From: Crossiella cryophila
GTDB lineage: Bacteria; Actinomycetota; Actinomycetes; Mycobacteriales; Pseudonocardiaceae
Direction: 5' to 3'
DNA length: 64,000 nucleotides
Assembly (NCBI RefSeq): GCF_014204915.1
Contig: NZ_JACHMH010000001.1
Coordinates: 7,589,501 to 7,653,500, forward strand
Within the stretch, counting starts at the first letter, position 1, and every line of letters starts with the position of its first letter. The notes beneath the pieces are model-generated. The model did not search any database and was not told the DNA's origin. It was given only the letters and a program-made list of their open reading frames with translations. Shown here piece after piece: positions 1 to 8,073 of the stretch. Position numbers and translations under genes: made by a program.

Positions 1-63
1 ATCTTCTTTGATGGCGTCCCGTAACGCGTGGTTCAGCGCCTGGGCCATGGACAGGTTCGGCAT
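1..63 (-). CDS. 2-oxoacid dehydrogenase E1 beta subunit, N-terminus only
   Basis: Only the first 21 codons lie in the window; they read MPNLSMAQALNHALRDAIKE plus one more residue. This matches the usual opening of E1 beta subunits (xxLxMxxALNxALRDAxxED), which pair with E1 alpha to decarboxylate 2-oxo acids on thiamine diphosphate. The ATG lies one base beyond the stop codon of the E1 alpha gene, and a GAGGAG Shine-Dalgarno sits inside the end of that gene, so the two are translationally coupled. The rest of the gene is off the left edge. The assignment rests on this short match and on operon context. Confidence 0.8.
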   Translation of the reverse strand, partial: MPNLSMAQALNHALRDAIKED

Positions 64-64
64 C

Positions 65-1165
65 TCAGCGCTCCTCGGCGTCGAGTTCGGCGGCCAGCAT
101 CTCCTGCTGTTCGCGGAGCTGGCTGGTGGGTTCGGCGAAGACGTGCGCGAACAACTCCATCGGCGCCACAACGGGTTCGGCGTTCATCCGGGTGCGCAGG
201 TCGGCGGCCTTGGCCTCGGCCTCGGCGGTCCAGGCCGCGATGTCCTCTTCGGACAGTGCGCCGAGGTCGCGGAGGTGTTTTTCCAGCCGGGCCATGGGGT
301 CCCGGCCGAGCCAGCGCTGCACTTCCTCGTCCTCGCGGTACCGGGTGGCGTCGTCGGCGTTGGTGTGCGCCTCCATCCGGTAGGTGTGCGCCTCGATGAG
401 GAAGGGCCCGTTGCCGGAGCGGGCGTGCTCGACGGCGGCCTGGAGCACGGCGAGCATGGCCACCGGGTCGTTGCCGTCGACCTGTTCGGAGCGCACGCCG
501 TAGCCGATGCCCTTGTAGGACAACGCGGGCGCGGCACTCTGCTTGGACAGCGGCACCGAGATGGCGTAGCCGTTGCTCTGCACCAGGAAGATCACCGGCG
601 CGTTGAACACGGCGGCGAAGTTGAGGGCCTCGTGGAAGTCGCCCTCGCTGGTGGCGCCGTCGCCGATGAAGGCGAGCACCACGGTGTCCCGGCCCTGCCG
701 CTTCTCCGCGAAGGCCAGCCCGGTGGCGTGCAGGGTCTGGGTGGCCAGGGGGGTGCACTGGGGTGCGGTGCGGGCGGCCTTGGGGTCGTAGCCGCAGTGC
801 CAGTCGCCGCGCAGCAGGGTGAGCACTTCGACCGGGTCCAGGCCGCGGGCGACCAGGGCCATGGATTCGCGGTAGGTGGGGAAGACCCAGTCGGTGTCGC
901 GCAGGGCGAGCACGGCGCCGATCTGGCAGGCCTCCTGGCCGCGGCTGGAGGGGTACACGGCCAGGCGGCCCTGTTTGGTCAGCGCGGTGGCCTGGGTGTC
1001 GAACCGGCGGCCGATGATCATGCGCCGGTAGGCCTCGCGGAGCAGGGCCACGGGCGGTTCGGCGTAGCCGGCCTGATAGTCGGCCGGGCTGCCGTCCTCG
1101 GCGAGGAACCGGACCGGGGTCACGGAGGGCAGCAGCGCGTCAGGGCGCGCGGGAGCTTCGGTCAC
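65..1165 (-). CDS. bkdA: Branched-chain 2-oxoacid dehydrogenase E1 alpha subunit
   Basis: A 366-residue thiamine-diphosphate-dependent E1 alpha subunit. The cofactor motif is visible: GDG at residues 168-170 (FIGDGATSEGDFHEALNFA) followed by QSNGYAIS near 196-203. GTG at 1165 is preferred over the longer open frame because an AGGAGG Shine-Dalgarno lies 5 nt upstream. It precedes the E1 beta gene by one base. A divergent Lrp/AsnC regulator next door is the arrangement known for bkd operons, where the complex makes branched acyl-CoA from valine, leucine and isoleucine keto acids. A pyruvate dehydrogenase-type E1 alpha cannot be excluded from sequence alone, but the regulator favours the branched-chain role. 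Confidence 0.85.
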   Translation of the reverse strand: MTEAPARPDALLPSVTPVRFLAEDGSPADYQAGYAEPPVALLREAYRRMIIGRRFDTQATALTKQGRLAVYPSSRGQEACQIGAVLALRDTDWVFPTYRESMALVARGLDPVEVLTLLRGDWHCGYDPKAARTAPQCTPLATQTLHATGLAFAEKRQGRDTVVLAFIGDGATSEGDFHEALNFAAVFNAPVIFLVQSNGYAISVPLSKQSAAPALSYKGIGYGVRSEQVDGNDPVAMLAVLQAAVEHARSGNGPFLIEAHTYRMEAHTNADDATRYREDEEVQRWLGRDPMARLEKHLRDLGALSEEDIAAWTAEAEAKAADLRTRMNAEPVVAPMELFAHVFAEPTSQLREQQEMLAAELDAEER

Positions 1166-1189
1166 GGCGAACCTCCTAGTCGGACGTCC

Positions 1190-1200
1190 CTGTCTGACAG
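1190..1200. promoter_or_regulatory. Palindrome between the E1 alpha and Lrp genes
   Basis: CTGTC-T-GACAG is a perfect 5+1+5 inverted repeat in the 129-bp divergent intergenic region, 25 nt upstream of the E1 alpha start. It is a plausible operator for the adjacent Lrp-type regulator. Such short palindromes also occur by chance, so this is a suggestion only. Confidence 0.35.
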
Positions 1201-1294
1201 GCGTCCTCAAATGGTTGCCCCGTACGGGTGGCTGGCTCAAGATGTGCCAGAAACAGCAGACAAACGGCTTACCTGAAACGTGAAAGGCGGCAAT

Positions 1295-1792
1295 ATGTCC
1301 ATCGACAGCGGTGCCGTTGGCTCAGCGGGCGGACAGATGGCCACCTCTCTGGACGAGGTGGACCGCTCGATCCTGAGAGTGCTGGCCAAGGACGGCCGGA
1401 TCTCGATCAGAACGCTGGCCGAGCGGCTGCACATCTCGCGCACCAACGCCTACGCCAGAATCGACCGCTTGGTAGCCGACAAGGTGATCACCGGGTTCGG
1501 CGCCCGGATCGATCCGGCGCGGGCCGGGCTGGGCACCACCGCGATGGTGGTGGTGACCATCGAGCAGGCTTCGTGGCGCGAGGTGTCCGAGCAGTTGCGC
1601 TCGATTCAGTACGTGGAACACCTGACCATGGTCGGTGGCGACTTCGACGTGCTCGTGCTAGTGCGCGCACCCGACAACCAGGCCCTGCGGGAGATCGTTT
1701 TGGAGCGGATTCAGGAGGTGCTGGGGGTCCGCTCGACCCGCACCTGGCTGGTGTTCGACGAGGTCACAGGCACTCATCCGGGTCTCAGCTGA
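1295..1792 (+). CDS. Lrp/AsnC-family transcriptional regulator (BkdR-like)
   Basis: A 165-residue feast/famine regulator. The N-terminal winged HTH (LDEVDRSILRVLAKDGRIS..RTLAERLHISRTNAYARIDRLV) is followed by an AsnC ligand-binding (RAM) domain with the characteristic GGDFDVLVLV stretch. ATG at 1295 is chosen because AAAGGCGG lies just upstream; an in-frame GTG at 1280 and an ATG at 1337 are alternatives. It is transcribed away from the E1 alpha/E1 beta genes, as in streptomycete bkdR-bkd loci, so it probably controls branched-chain keto-acid dehydrogenase in response to an amino acid or keto acid. The ligand cannot be read from the sequence. Confidence 0.85.
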   Translation: MSIDSGAVGSAGGQMATSLDEVDRSILRVLAKDGRISIRTLAERLHISRTNAYARIDRLVADKVITGFGARIDPARAGLGTTAMVVVTIEQASWREVSEQLRSIQYVEHLTMVGGDFDVLVLVRAPDNQALREIVLERIQEVLGVRSTRTWLVFDEVTGTHPGLS

Positions 1793-1810
1793 CTAAATTG
1801 TGACTTTAAG

Positions 1811-1840
1811 TTGAAAGTTTGCTGTAACGCGACCTACTAA
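1811..1840 (+). promoter_or_regulatory. Candidate promoter of the subtilase gene
   Basis: The 172-bp gap before the protease gene is locally AT-rich and contains TTGAAA (1811-1816) followed 18 nt later by TACTAA (1835-1840), a weak -35/-10 pair. No operator-like repeat is apparent. Confidence 0.25.
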
Positions 1841-1964
1841 CGTCGCCTTGCTTACTCCGTTCGGGTCAATCACTCTAGTTCAAGTGGCTGCGAGTAACCG
1901 CCCCCCTGAGGCAGCCGCAACTCCGTGTGGTGAGGGCTACACGGCGGAGTGAACGGAGTAATCG

Positions 1965-3173
1965 ATGGCACGAGACCGACGCAGGGCCGCACTGGGCGCC
2001 GGGCTGATCGCCGGCACCTCCCTGCTCGCCCTGGTCGCTTCGGCGCTGCCCGGCCTCGCCGCGCCAGCCGAAGGCCAGATCCTCAACGCCGGTACCGCCA
2101 ACGCGGTCTCGGGCAGCTACATCGTCACGCTGAAGGATGGCGCTGCCGGTGCGCAGGAACTGGCCTCCCGGTTCGGCGGCAAGGTCACCGCGACCTACGA
2201 CAAGACCCTCAACGGCTTCGCCGTCTCGCTGAGCGAGCGGCAGGCCAAGCGGCTGGCCGCGGACTCGCGGGTGGCCACCGTGGAGCAGGACGGCGTGGTC
2301 AGCCTCGCCGGCGAGCAGCTCAACCCGGAGTGGGGCCTGGACCGTCTTGACCAGCAGTCCCTGCCGCTGGACAAGAAGTTCACCTACGCCAACGAGGGCG
2401 CGGGCGTGACCGCCTACATCCTCGACACCGGGGTGCGGCTGACCCACCAGGAGTTCGGCACCCGCGCCAAGAGCGGCTACGACTTCATCGACAACGACGC
2501 CGACGCCAGCGACTGCCAGGGCCACGGAACGCACGTGGCAGGCACCGTGGGCGGCACCAAGTACGGCGTGGCCAAGCAGGCCGACCTGGTCGCGGTGCGC
2601 GTGCTGAACTGCCAGGGCTCCGGCCAGTGGTCGCAGGTCATCGCGGGCATCGACTGGGTCGCGAAGAACGCCAAGAAGCCTGCCGTGGCCAACATGAGCC
2701 TCGGCGGCAACGGCACCAACGCGGCCCTGGAGAACGCGGTCAAGAAGGCGGTCGCCGCTGGCGTCACCTTCGCCATCGCCGGCGGCAACTCCGGCGCCGA
2801 CGCCTGCAGCTTCACCCCGGCCAAGGTGCCCGAGGCGATCACCGTGGGCGCCACCCAGCAGAACGACGCCCGCGCGGTGTGGCAGGGCGCCTCGGTCGCC
2901 TCGAACTGGGGCAAGTGCCTGGACATCTTCGCCCCCGGCACCGCGACCGTGTCCGCGATCCACACCAACGACACGGGCACGTCGACCAAGAGCGGCACCA
3001 GCATGGCCACCCCGCACGTCGCGGGCGCGGTCGCGCTGTACCTCTCGGTGAACCCGCAGGCGACGCCGCAGGAAGTCCGCGACGCGCTGGTGAACAACGC
3101 GGTGAGCGACAAGCTGACCGACATCAAGACCGGTTCGCCGAACAAGCTGCTCAACATCAGCTTCATCAAGTAA
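1965..3173 (+). CDS. Secreted subtilisin-like serine protease (S8, proteinase K-like)
   Basis: A 402-residue preproprotease. A signal peptide (basic RDRRR start, hydrophobic core to about residue 33), an inhibitor_I9 propeptide (about 50-115, starting SYIVTLKDG) and an S8 catalytic domain (about 120-398) are visible. The triad is Asp154 (YILDTG), His187 (GHGTHVAG) and Ser346 (GTSMATPHVAG), with the oxyanion Asn275 (AGGNSG). There is no C-terminal P-domain, so it is a minimal extracellular protease. It is a single gene closed by a strong terminator. All catalytic residues are intact, so it should be active after propeptide removal. Confidence 0.95.
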   Translation: MARDRRRAALGAGLIAGTSLLALVASALPGLAAPAEGQILNAGTANAVSGSYIVTLKDGAAGAQELASRFGGKVTATYDKTLNGFAVSLSERQAKRLAADSRVATVEQDGVVSLAGEQLNPEWGLDRLDQQSLPLDKKFTYANEGAGVTAYILDTGVRLTHQEFGTRAKSGYDFIDNDADASDCQGHGTHVAGTVGGTKYGVAKQADLVAVRVLNCQGSGQWSQVIAGIDWVAKNAKKPAVANMSLGGNGTNAALENAVKKAVAAGVTFAIAGGNSGADACSFTPAKVPEAITVGATQQNDARAVWQGASVASNWGKCLDIFAPGTATVSAIHTNDTGTSTKSGTSMATPHVAGAVALYLSVNPQATPQEVRDALVNNAVSDKLTDIKTGSPNKLLNISFIK

Positions 3174-3191
3174 GGCGAGTGCGCTGACCGG

Positions 3192-3240
3192 CCGGGGCCG
3201 GGTGCGCGGGGCCCTCCCCCGCCACCCGGCCCCGGTTTTA
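3192..3240 (+). terminator. Rho-independent terminator after the subtilase gene
   Basis: A perfect 13-bp stem (3192-3204 with 3223-3235) is followed directly by TTTTA at 3236-3240, 18 bp after the protease stop codon. This is a textbook intrinsic terminator and isolates the protease from the downstream kinase-like gene. Confidence 0.9.
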
Positions 3241-3272
3241 TTCGGCGGCGCGGCAAGGCCCCGGCGGCCAGG

Positions 3273-4172
3273 ATGTCCACTGTGGTCACCAAGATGCACG
3301 CCGACGAGGTCGAACTGGACGTCACCAGTGTCCGGAACCTGCTCACCGAGCAGTTCCCCCACTGGGCCGACCTCCCGCTGTCCCGCCTGGCCTCGGCGGG
3401 CACCGACAACGCGATGTTCCGCCTGGGCCCGGACATGGTGGTCCGCCTGCCCCGCATCGCAGGCAGCGCTGGCCAGGTCGCCTTCGAACAACGCTGGCTC
3501 CCCCGCCTGGCCCCCGAACTCCCGACCCCGGTCCCCGTCCCCCTCGGCCACGGCGTACCCGGCACCGGCTTCCCCTGGCACTGGTCGGTGTTCCGCTGGC
3601 TGGACGGCGAGAACCCCACCGTCGACCAGCTCGACGATCCCGCACGGCTGGCCACCGACCTGGCCGAGTTCATCACCGCCCTGCACCGAGTCGCCCCCGA
3701 CGGCCCACCCTGCTCCCGCGGCCGCGCACTGTCCACAAGAGACGAACCAACCAGGCACGCACTGTCCCAATTGGACGCGGAGATCGACGTACCCGCGGTG
3801 ACCGCGTTGTGGGAGCAGGCATTGCGAGTCCCGGCCTGGACCGGCGCCCCGGTCTGGCTGCACAGCGACCTCTCCCCCGGCAACGTCCTACACGACCAGG
3901 GCCGCCTCAGCGGCGTGATCGACTTCGGCGCAGCGGGCACCGGCGACCCGGCGGTGGACCTGCTCCCGGCCTGGAACCTGCTACCCGCGAGCGTGCGCGA
4001 GGAGTTCCGGACGGCGACGGGCGTGGACGCGGCCACCTGGGCACGTGGCCGGGGCTGGGCGCTGTCGATCTCCCTGATCCAGCTGCCGTACTACTTGCAC
4101 ACCAACCCAGCCCTGGTGGCCAGCTCCCGGCACGTGCTCCGGGAGATCCTGGCGGATGCTGCGATAGAGTAA
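3273..4172 (+). CDS. Aminoglycoside phosphotransferase-like kinase
   Basis: A 299-residue member of the APH/choline kinase fold. The catalytic loop HSDLSPGNVL (His197, Asp199, Asn204) and the metal-binding IDFG (Asp217) are present, and MVVRLPR near residue 55 carries the N-lobe region. The family phosphorylates small-molecule hydroxyls such as aminoglycosides, macrolides or metabolites; the substrate cannot be told here. An ATG at 3294 is an alternative start. It is 60 bp upstream of the membrane protein/STAND pair but is not overlapped with it, so a functional link is doubtful. Confidence 0.85.
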   Translation: MSTVVTKMHADEVELDVTSVRNLLTEQFPHWADLPLSRLASAGTDNAMFRLGPDMVVRLPRIAGSAGQVAFEQRWLPRLAPELPTPVPVPLGHGVPGTGFPWHWSVFRWLDGENPTVDQLDDPARLATDLAEFITALHRVAPDGPPCSRGRALSTRDEPTRHALSQLDAEIDVPAVTALWEQALRVPAWTGAPVWLHSDLSPGNVLHDQGRLSGVIDFGAAGTGDPAVDLLPAWNLLPASVREEFRTATGVDAATWARGRGWALSISLIQLPYYLHTNPALVASSRHVLREILADAAIE

Positions 4173-4232
4173 CGAACCGTAACGCTGAGTGCCCGCCGGT
4201 GGACTTTCCTGCCGAGGCAGGAAGGAGGCGGC

Positions 4233-4484
4233 ATGCGCCAACTACTGTTCGCCCTGGTCACCGCCCTGGTGACCACCGGCGTCGGGATCAGCGTCAACGT
4301 GGCCACCGATCTGGAGTCCAACTGGTGGGCCTGGGTCGCGGTCGGTGTGTGCACCCTGGCCGCCGCCGGAGTGGCCTGGTGGACCCAGCGACCCGCGCCC
4401 ACCGGCGGTGGCCAGACCGCGATCGCCGCCGACCACGCCACCATCCAGCAGGCCGGACGCGACATCATCCAGGGACCGCGGTGA
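4233..4484 (+). CDS. Small two-helix membrane protein with C-terminal IQQAGRDI motif
   Basis: An 83-residue protein with two hydrophobic segments (about 4-24 and 32-51), a short proline/glycine linker, and a C-terminal tail carrying IQQAGRDI at residues 71-78. GGAAGGAGG precedes the ATG. The stop codon overlaps the GTG of the downstream STAND gene by 4 nt, so the two products should be made together. The downstream protein carries the identical octapeptide at its N-terminus. This matches the layout of prokaryotic amyloid-signalling pairs, in which a membrane-acting effector and an NLR-like receptor share a short motif. The effector role is inference; the shared motif and the coupling are seen directly. 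Confidence 0.75.
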   Translation: MRQLLFALVTALVTTGVGISVNVATDLESNWWAWVAVGVCTLAAAGVAWWTQRPAPTGGGQTAIAADHATIQQAGRDIIQGPR

Positions 4485-4546
4485 CCGACCGGCAGTTCGC
4501 GTTCGGGTCCGGCCATTCCCGGATCCAGCAAGCCGGACGCGACATC
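4443..4546 (+). repeat. Duplicated 24-bp motif-coding segment in adjacent genes
   Basis: The 24 bases 4443-4466, at the end of the membrane-protein gene, and 4523-4546, at the start of the STAND gene, differ at a single third-codon position and both encode IQQAGRDI. The near-identity at DNA level indicates recent duplication, gene conversion or strong selection to keep the two motifs matched. Confidence 0.9.
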
Positions 4547-6748
4547 GTCAACCACTACGCCGCTGGCGAGGAGCCACCACGGATCAGTCCACCGCGGCGA
4601 GTCAGTGCGGCCGCCCGGATGCTGTTCGGCACCCACCCGCCGGTGCCGCTGGGGCGGCCGACGACGTGGTTGCGGCCGGACGCGGACATCGTGCCGGTGC
4701 AGCCTCGGCCGGAGGTGGACGAGTTGCGGCGGTGGTGTGTCGAGCAGGGCCGGTCGCGGTTGCGGTTGGTGTGTGGGCGGGGTGGGCAGGGCAAGACGCA
4801 GTTGGGGCGGCAGCTCACCGGGCAGTTGCGGGAGTTGGGGTGGCTGGCGGGGTTCCTGGACGCGGCTGGGACGCGGTGGCCGGAGATCGAGGCGGCGCTG
4901 GGGAGTAAGCCGGTGCAGCGGGTGGATACGTTGCTGGTGCTGGATTACGCGGAGAACCAGGCCCTGACGTTGAATCGGTTGGCGGACTTGGTGCGTCGGT
5001 CGCCTCGGGTGCGGGTGTTGTTGCTGGCGCGACATGAGGGTGGGTGGTGGCGGGATCTGGTGGATGAGCCCGCGTGGTCGGGGATGGTGGATCCGGTGGC
5101 GTTGCCGTTGGGGTCGTTGACTGATCAGTTGCCGCCGGATCGGGTTCGCGCGGTGCATGGTGAGGCGGCGCGGTGTTTTTCGGATCGGTTGGGGCGTGCG
5201 GTGCCTGAGTTGTCGTGGCATGAGCGGCGGTGTACGACGACGTTGGATTTGTACGCTGATGCGTTGCTTCAGGTGCTTGATGCTGAGTCGCCGGTGCGGA
5301 GCGGGGTGCCGGATGATCCGGTGGCGGATGTCCTTGCGCATGAACGGCGGCATGTGCGGCAGGTGTTGCGTGCCGAGGGTGTTGTGGTGTCGGCGGCTGA
5401 TCTTGACTGGATGTTGCTGGCGGCTTATCTGGTTCCGGCGGGCACCTTGGTTGAGGCGGTGACGGCGTTGGAAGCGTTGCCGTTGCTGGAGGAGGTTGAT
5501 CTCGCGAAGGTTGCGCGGGTGTTGGGTGGGTTGTATCCGGATGAAGCGGGTGGGGTTTGGGCGCCGCCGCGTCCGGATCGGTTGGCAGATACGCATGTGC
5601 TGGCGGTGGCAGCGGGTTCGGTGTCCGATGGGGATTGGGTTGAGGCCGCGGTTGCCTTGTGCGGCAACGATGAGCAGCCGGTCCGGTTGTTGTTGCGATG
5701 TTTGTCCACACCGCGAGCCGACCTGGTTGCGATTCGCCGGGTCGAGCAAGCGGTGGGCGAGTTGGTGGTCCGGCAGCCGCAGACCTGTTTGCTGCCGGTG
5801 ATCCTGGCCGAGCCACGGCGGTTCGAGGCGGAGATCCTCCAGGCCGTGCGACCGAATGGTCTCGACCTCGCTGACCTCCAGAACATCGACTACGTCCTGG
5901 ATTCCCTGGACTTGTCCGTGGCACGGGCAAATGTCACGTTGGCCATCTCGACCCGGCTGGTCGCCGAGACAACACCCGGCGAGGGTGCAAGCGACGAGGA
6001 GTACTTCTGGTATGCCTGCACACTGAACCGGCTCAGCTCTGGGCTGATGACAGTTGGGCTGGATCAGCAGGCCCTGGCCGCCAGCGAACAGGCGGTGACG
6101 ATCCTGAAACAGGTCGCGGACATCAATCCCGATATCTACCTGACCGCACTCGCGACGGCATTGAGCAGCCACAGCGTCGATCTGTCGGTTGCGGGGCGAC
6201 TACCCGAGGCGTTGATCGCGGCCGCCGAATCAGTCCAGATCTATCGTAAGCTGGCCGAACAGGATCCTGGCAGCTTCCTGCCCGACCTCGCTAGTGGTCT
6301 GGGAAGCCTTGGCGTCAGTCTTTCCCATGTGGATCGGGTCCAGGAGGCACTAGCCCACATCGAGGAATCCATCTCGATCTACCGCAGGCTGGCGCACGAC
6401 AACCCTGCCCATCTCCATGGCCTTGCCCGGTCGATGTATTGCCTTGGTACCAACCTGGCGGAGGTTGGCCGATCTGAGGAGGCCCTCGCAGCAAGTGCGG
6501 AGGCCGTCGAGCTGTACCGGCAGCTCGTGGTGAGCAACAGCGACGCCTACCTGCCCCAGCTGGCGACCTCGTTGATCATGTTTGCCCAGGCCAGGGTCAT
6601 CACCTCACTCGAGTTGCCCATAGCACTCACCGCCGCCACAGAAGCGATTGATCTCTGCCGGTTGCTGGCCGGGCAGCTCCCGCAGCGCTACGCCGGCTAT
6701 CTGGCGCTGGCGAACCAGATCCTGACCGACATCCGAGGGAAGCTCTAG
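4481..6748 (+). CDS. STAND-like NTPase with N-terminal IQQAGRDI motif and C-terminal TPRs
   Basis: A 755-residue protein starting at the GTG that overlaps the previous stop codon; the open frame extends upstream but only as an out-of-frame shadow of the two upstream genes. In order: a 30-residue head with IQQAGRDI at 15-22; a P-loop NTPase domain with Walker A GRGGQGKT (99-106) and Walker B LLVLDYAE (Asp155); a helical region; and four to five TPR-like repeats of about 45 residues over the last 230 residues (for example SGLMTVGLDQQALAASEQAV). This is the architecture of NLR-like STAND receptors: TPR sensing, NTP-driven oligomerisation, N-terminal signalling. Between roughly 4.7 and 5.65 kb third codon positions are mostly G or T, unlike the C-rich neighbours. 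The 3' end overlaps the convergent GNAT gene by 4 nt. Confidence 0.85.
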   Translation: MTDRQFAFGSGHSRIQQAGRDIVNHYAAGEEPPRISPPRRVSAAARMLFGTHPPVPLGRPTTWLRPDADIVPVQPRPEVDELRRWCVEQGRSRLRLVCGRGGQGKTQLGRQLTGQLRELGWLAGFLDAAGTRWPEIEAALGSKPVQRVDTLLVLDYAENQALTLNRLADLVRRSPRVRVLLLARHEGGWWRDLVDEPAWSGMVDPVALPLGSLTDQLPPDRVRAVHGEAARCFSDRLGRAVPELSWHERRCTTTLDLYADALLQVLDAESPVRSGVPDDPVADVLAHERRHVRQVLRAEGVVVSAADLDWMLLAAYLVPAGTLVEAVTALEALPLLEEVDLAKVARVLGGLYPDEAGGVWAPPRPDRLADTHVLAVAAGSVSDGDWVEAAVALCGNDEQPVRLLLRCLSTPRADLVAIRRVEQAVGELVVRQPQTCLLPVILAEPRRFEAEILQAVRPNGLDLADLQNIDYVLDSLDLSVARANVTLAISTRLVAETTPGEGASDEEYFWYACTLNRLSSGLMTVGLDQQALAASEQAVTILKQVADINPDIYLTALATALSSHSVDLSVAGRLPEALIAAAESVQIYRKLAEQDPGSFLPDLASGLGSLGVSLSHVDRVQEALAHIEESISIYRRLAHDNPAHLHGLARSMYCLGTNLAEVGRSEEALAASAEAVELYRQLVVSNSDAYLPQLATSLIMFAQARVITSLELPIALTAATEAIDLCRLLAGQLPQRYAGYLALANQILTDIRGKL

Positions 6749-7260
6749 TCCGCCTGGTGGGTCCAGATCTCCAGGAACACAACCTCGCCATCCCGTTCCA
6801 ACCGCTCCGGCTCCCCCGGCGCCAACTGATACCCCGCCGACCGAGCAACCCCCTTACTCGGCTCATTCGTCGTATTGATCCGCAACCGGAGTTCGTTCAA
6901 CCCCAACACATCATGCCCAAACTCCGTCAACACCCGAGTAGTCCGCACCGCCAACCCCTGCCCCCGATGCGCAGGCCCCACCACATACCCCGCCTCAGCC
7001 CGACTCGGCGCCAGAAAAGCCAACCCCAGCGCCGCCTTGCCATCCGTCGTGATCGCCAGGTGCAGCCGATTGTCCTCGGCGCGCGTGCGGCGGATCATCG
7101 CCAGGTAGTCAGCCGGGTCGAAGGGGCTGGGGATGGGGGTGTTCTCGTGGATTTCGGGGTGGTCCAGGAGGTCGGCCATCACTTCCAGGTCGGCGTCGTC
7201 CCATTCGCGGAGTACCAGGCCGTGGCCGGTGAGGGTGAGGGGCCAGGCCAAGGGGTCCAC
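6745..7260 (-). CDS. GNAT-family N-acetyltransferase (RimJ/RimL type)
   Basis: A 171-residue acetyltransferase. LTLTGHGLVLREWDDADLEVMADLL opens the domain, as in RimJ/RimL-like proteins. The acetyl-CoA-binding stretch is AGYVVGPAHRGQGLAVRTTRVL, with the Q/RGxGxA-like core at RGQGLA, and NTTNEPSKGVARSAGYQ is the C-terminal signature helix. The substrate, a protein N-terminus or small amine, cannot be assigned. It is convergent with the STAND gene, sharing 4 bp at the stop codons, and stands alone. Confidence 0.85.
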   Translation of the reverse strand: MDPLAWPLTLTGHGLVLREWDDADLEVMADLLDHPEIHENTPIPSPFDPADYLAMIRRTRAEDNRLHLAITTDGKAALGLAFLAPSRAEAGYVVGPAHRGQGLAVRTTRVLTEFGHDVLGLNELRLRINTTNEPSKGVARSAGYQLAPGEPERLERDGEVVFLEIWTHQAD

Positions 7261-7278
7261 GGGCTGCTCCTGTCGGGG

Positions 7279-8073
7279 TCAGGGTCGGTCAAGATCACGG
7301 TACGGCTTGCCGTGGTAACCGGCCAGTAAGGGTTTGGGCAGGGGGCCCTTGATGCGGGCTCCGCCTTCTTTTTCCTCCCAGGCGTGGGCCAGGATGCCGA
7401 CGCTGCGGGAGAGCAGGAACAGGCCGCGGGCCAGTTCGGCTGGGAAGCCCAGTTCGGCGTAGATGATGGCGGTGGCGCCGTCGATGTTCATCGGGATCGG
7501 TTTGGATCTGCCTGCTGCCAGGGCTTTTTCCAGGGCCAGGCCGGCGGCGAGGGCGTTGCCGGGGACCTCGCCCGCGTCGACGGCGGACTGGACCTGGGCC
7601 AGCAGTGGGTCGCGGCGGGGGTCGTGTGGGTGGAAGCGGTGGCCGAAGCCGGGGAGGTGTTTCCCGGCTTCGCGGTGCAGGGCGACCAGGTCGGTGGGGT
7701 TTTCGCCTGCGATGACGCGGTGCAGCAGGTGGACGCATTGCTGGCCCGCACCACCGTGTACGTCGCCGAGCAGGCCGACTCCGGTGGCCACCGCCGAGTT
7801 CAGGCCGACTCCGCAGGTGGCGGCCATCCGGGCGGCGGCGATGGAGGGGGCTTGCGGGCCGTGGTCGACGGCGGCGACCAGGGCCGCTTCCAGCAGGCGG
7901 GACTGGGCGGGGGTGGGCAGGTCGCCGCGCAGCATCAGCCAGATCTGGTCGGTGAAGGTGAGCCGGCCGATGAGTTGTTCGACGGGGTAGCCGCGGAGCA
8001 GGATCTCGCCGGGGCGGATGCGGGTGATCGCGGTGGACCACCAGTCGGTGACCGGGCTGTGTTCGCCGCTCAT
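7279..8073 (-). CDS. Citryl-CoA lyase-like protein (citrate synthase fold)
   Basis: A 264-residue protein from the short branch of the citrate synthase superfamily, well below the roughly 430 residues of true citrate synthase. Recognisable blocks are ILLRGYPVEQLIGRLTF, LMLRGDLP, DVHGGAGQQC and GFGHRFHPHDPR, which carry the superfamily histidines. Proteins of this form are annotated as citryl-CoA lyases, which cleave citryl-CoA-type thioesters. Its ATG overlaps the CoA-transferase stop codon (ATGA). With the CoA-transferase and MHS transporter it suggests uptake, CoA activation and retro-aldol cleavage of a citrate-like tricarboxylate. The exact substrate is inference. Confidence 0.75.
   Translation of the reverse strand: MSGEHSPVTDWWSTAITRIRPGEILLRGYPVEQLIGRLTFTDQIWLMLRGDLPTPAQSRLLEAALVAAVDHGPQAPSIAAARMAATCGVGLNSAVATGVGLLGDVHGGAGQQCVHLLHRVIAGENPTDLVALHREAGKHLPGFGHRFHPHDPRRDPLLAQVQSAVDAGEVPGNALAAGLALEKALAAGRSKPIPMNIDGATAIIYAELGFPAELARGLFLLSRSVGILAHAWEEKEGGARIKGPLPKPLLAGYHGKPYRDLDRP

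Noticed and set aside
8-1276. A 422-residue frame antisense to the E1 alpha gene
   Set aside because: It is glycine/valine-rich shadow coding typical of high-GC genes; the opposite strand has clear E1 alpha motifs and a Shine-Dalgarno.
3809-4480. N-terminal extension of the STAND protein over two upstream genes
   Set aside because: The extension is low-complexity and overlaps two genes with clear features in other frames. The GTG at 4481 is coupled to the upstream stop and begins at the conserved motif.
4700-5650. Foreign origin of the STAND gene inferred from G/T-rich third codon positions
   Set aside because: The bias is real, but similar G-rich patches occur in the response-regulator gene and near 60.2-60.5 kb, so it is weak evidence of transfer.
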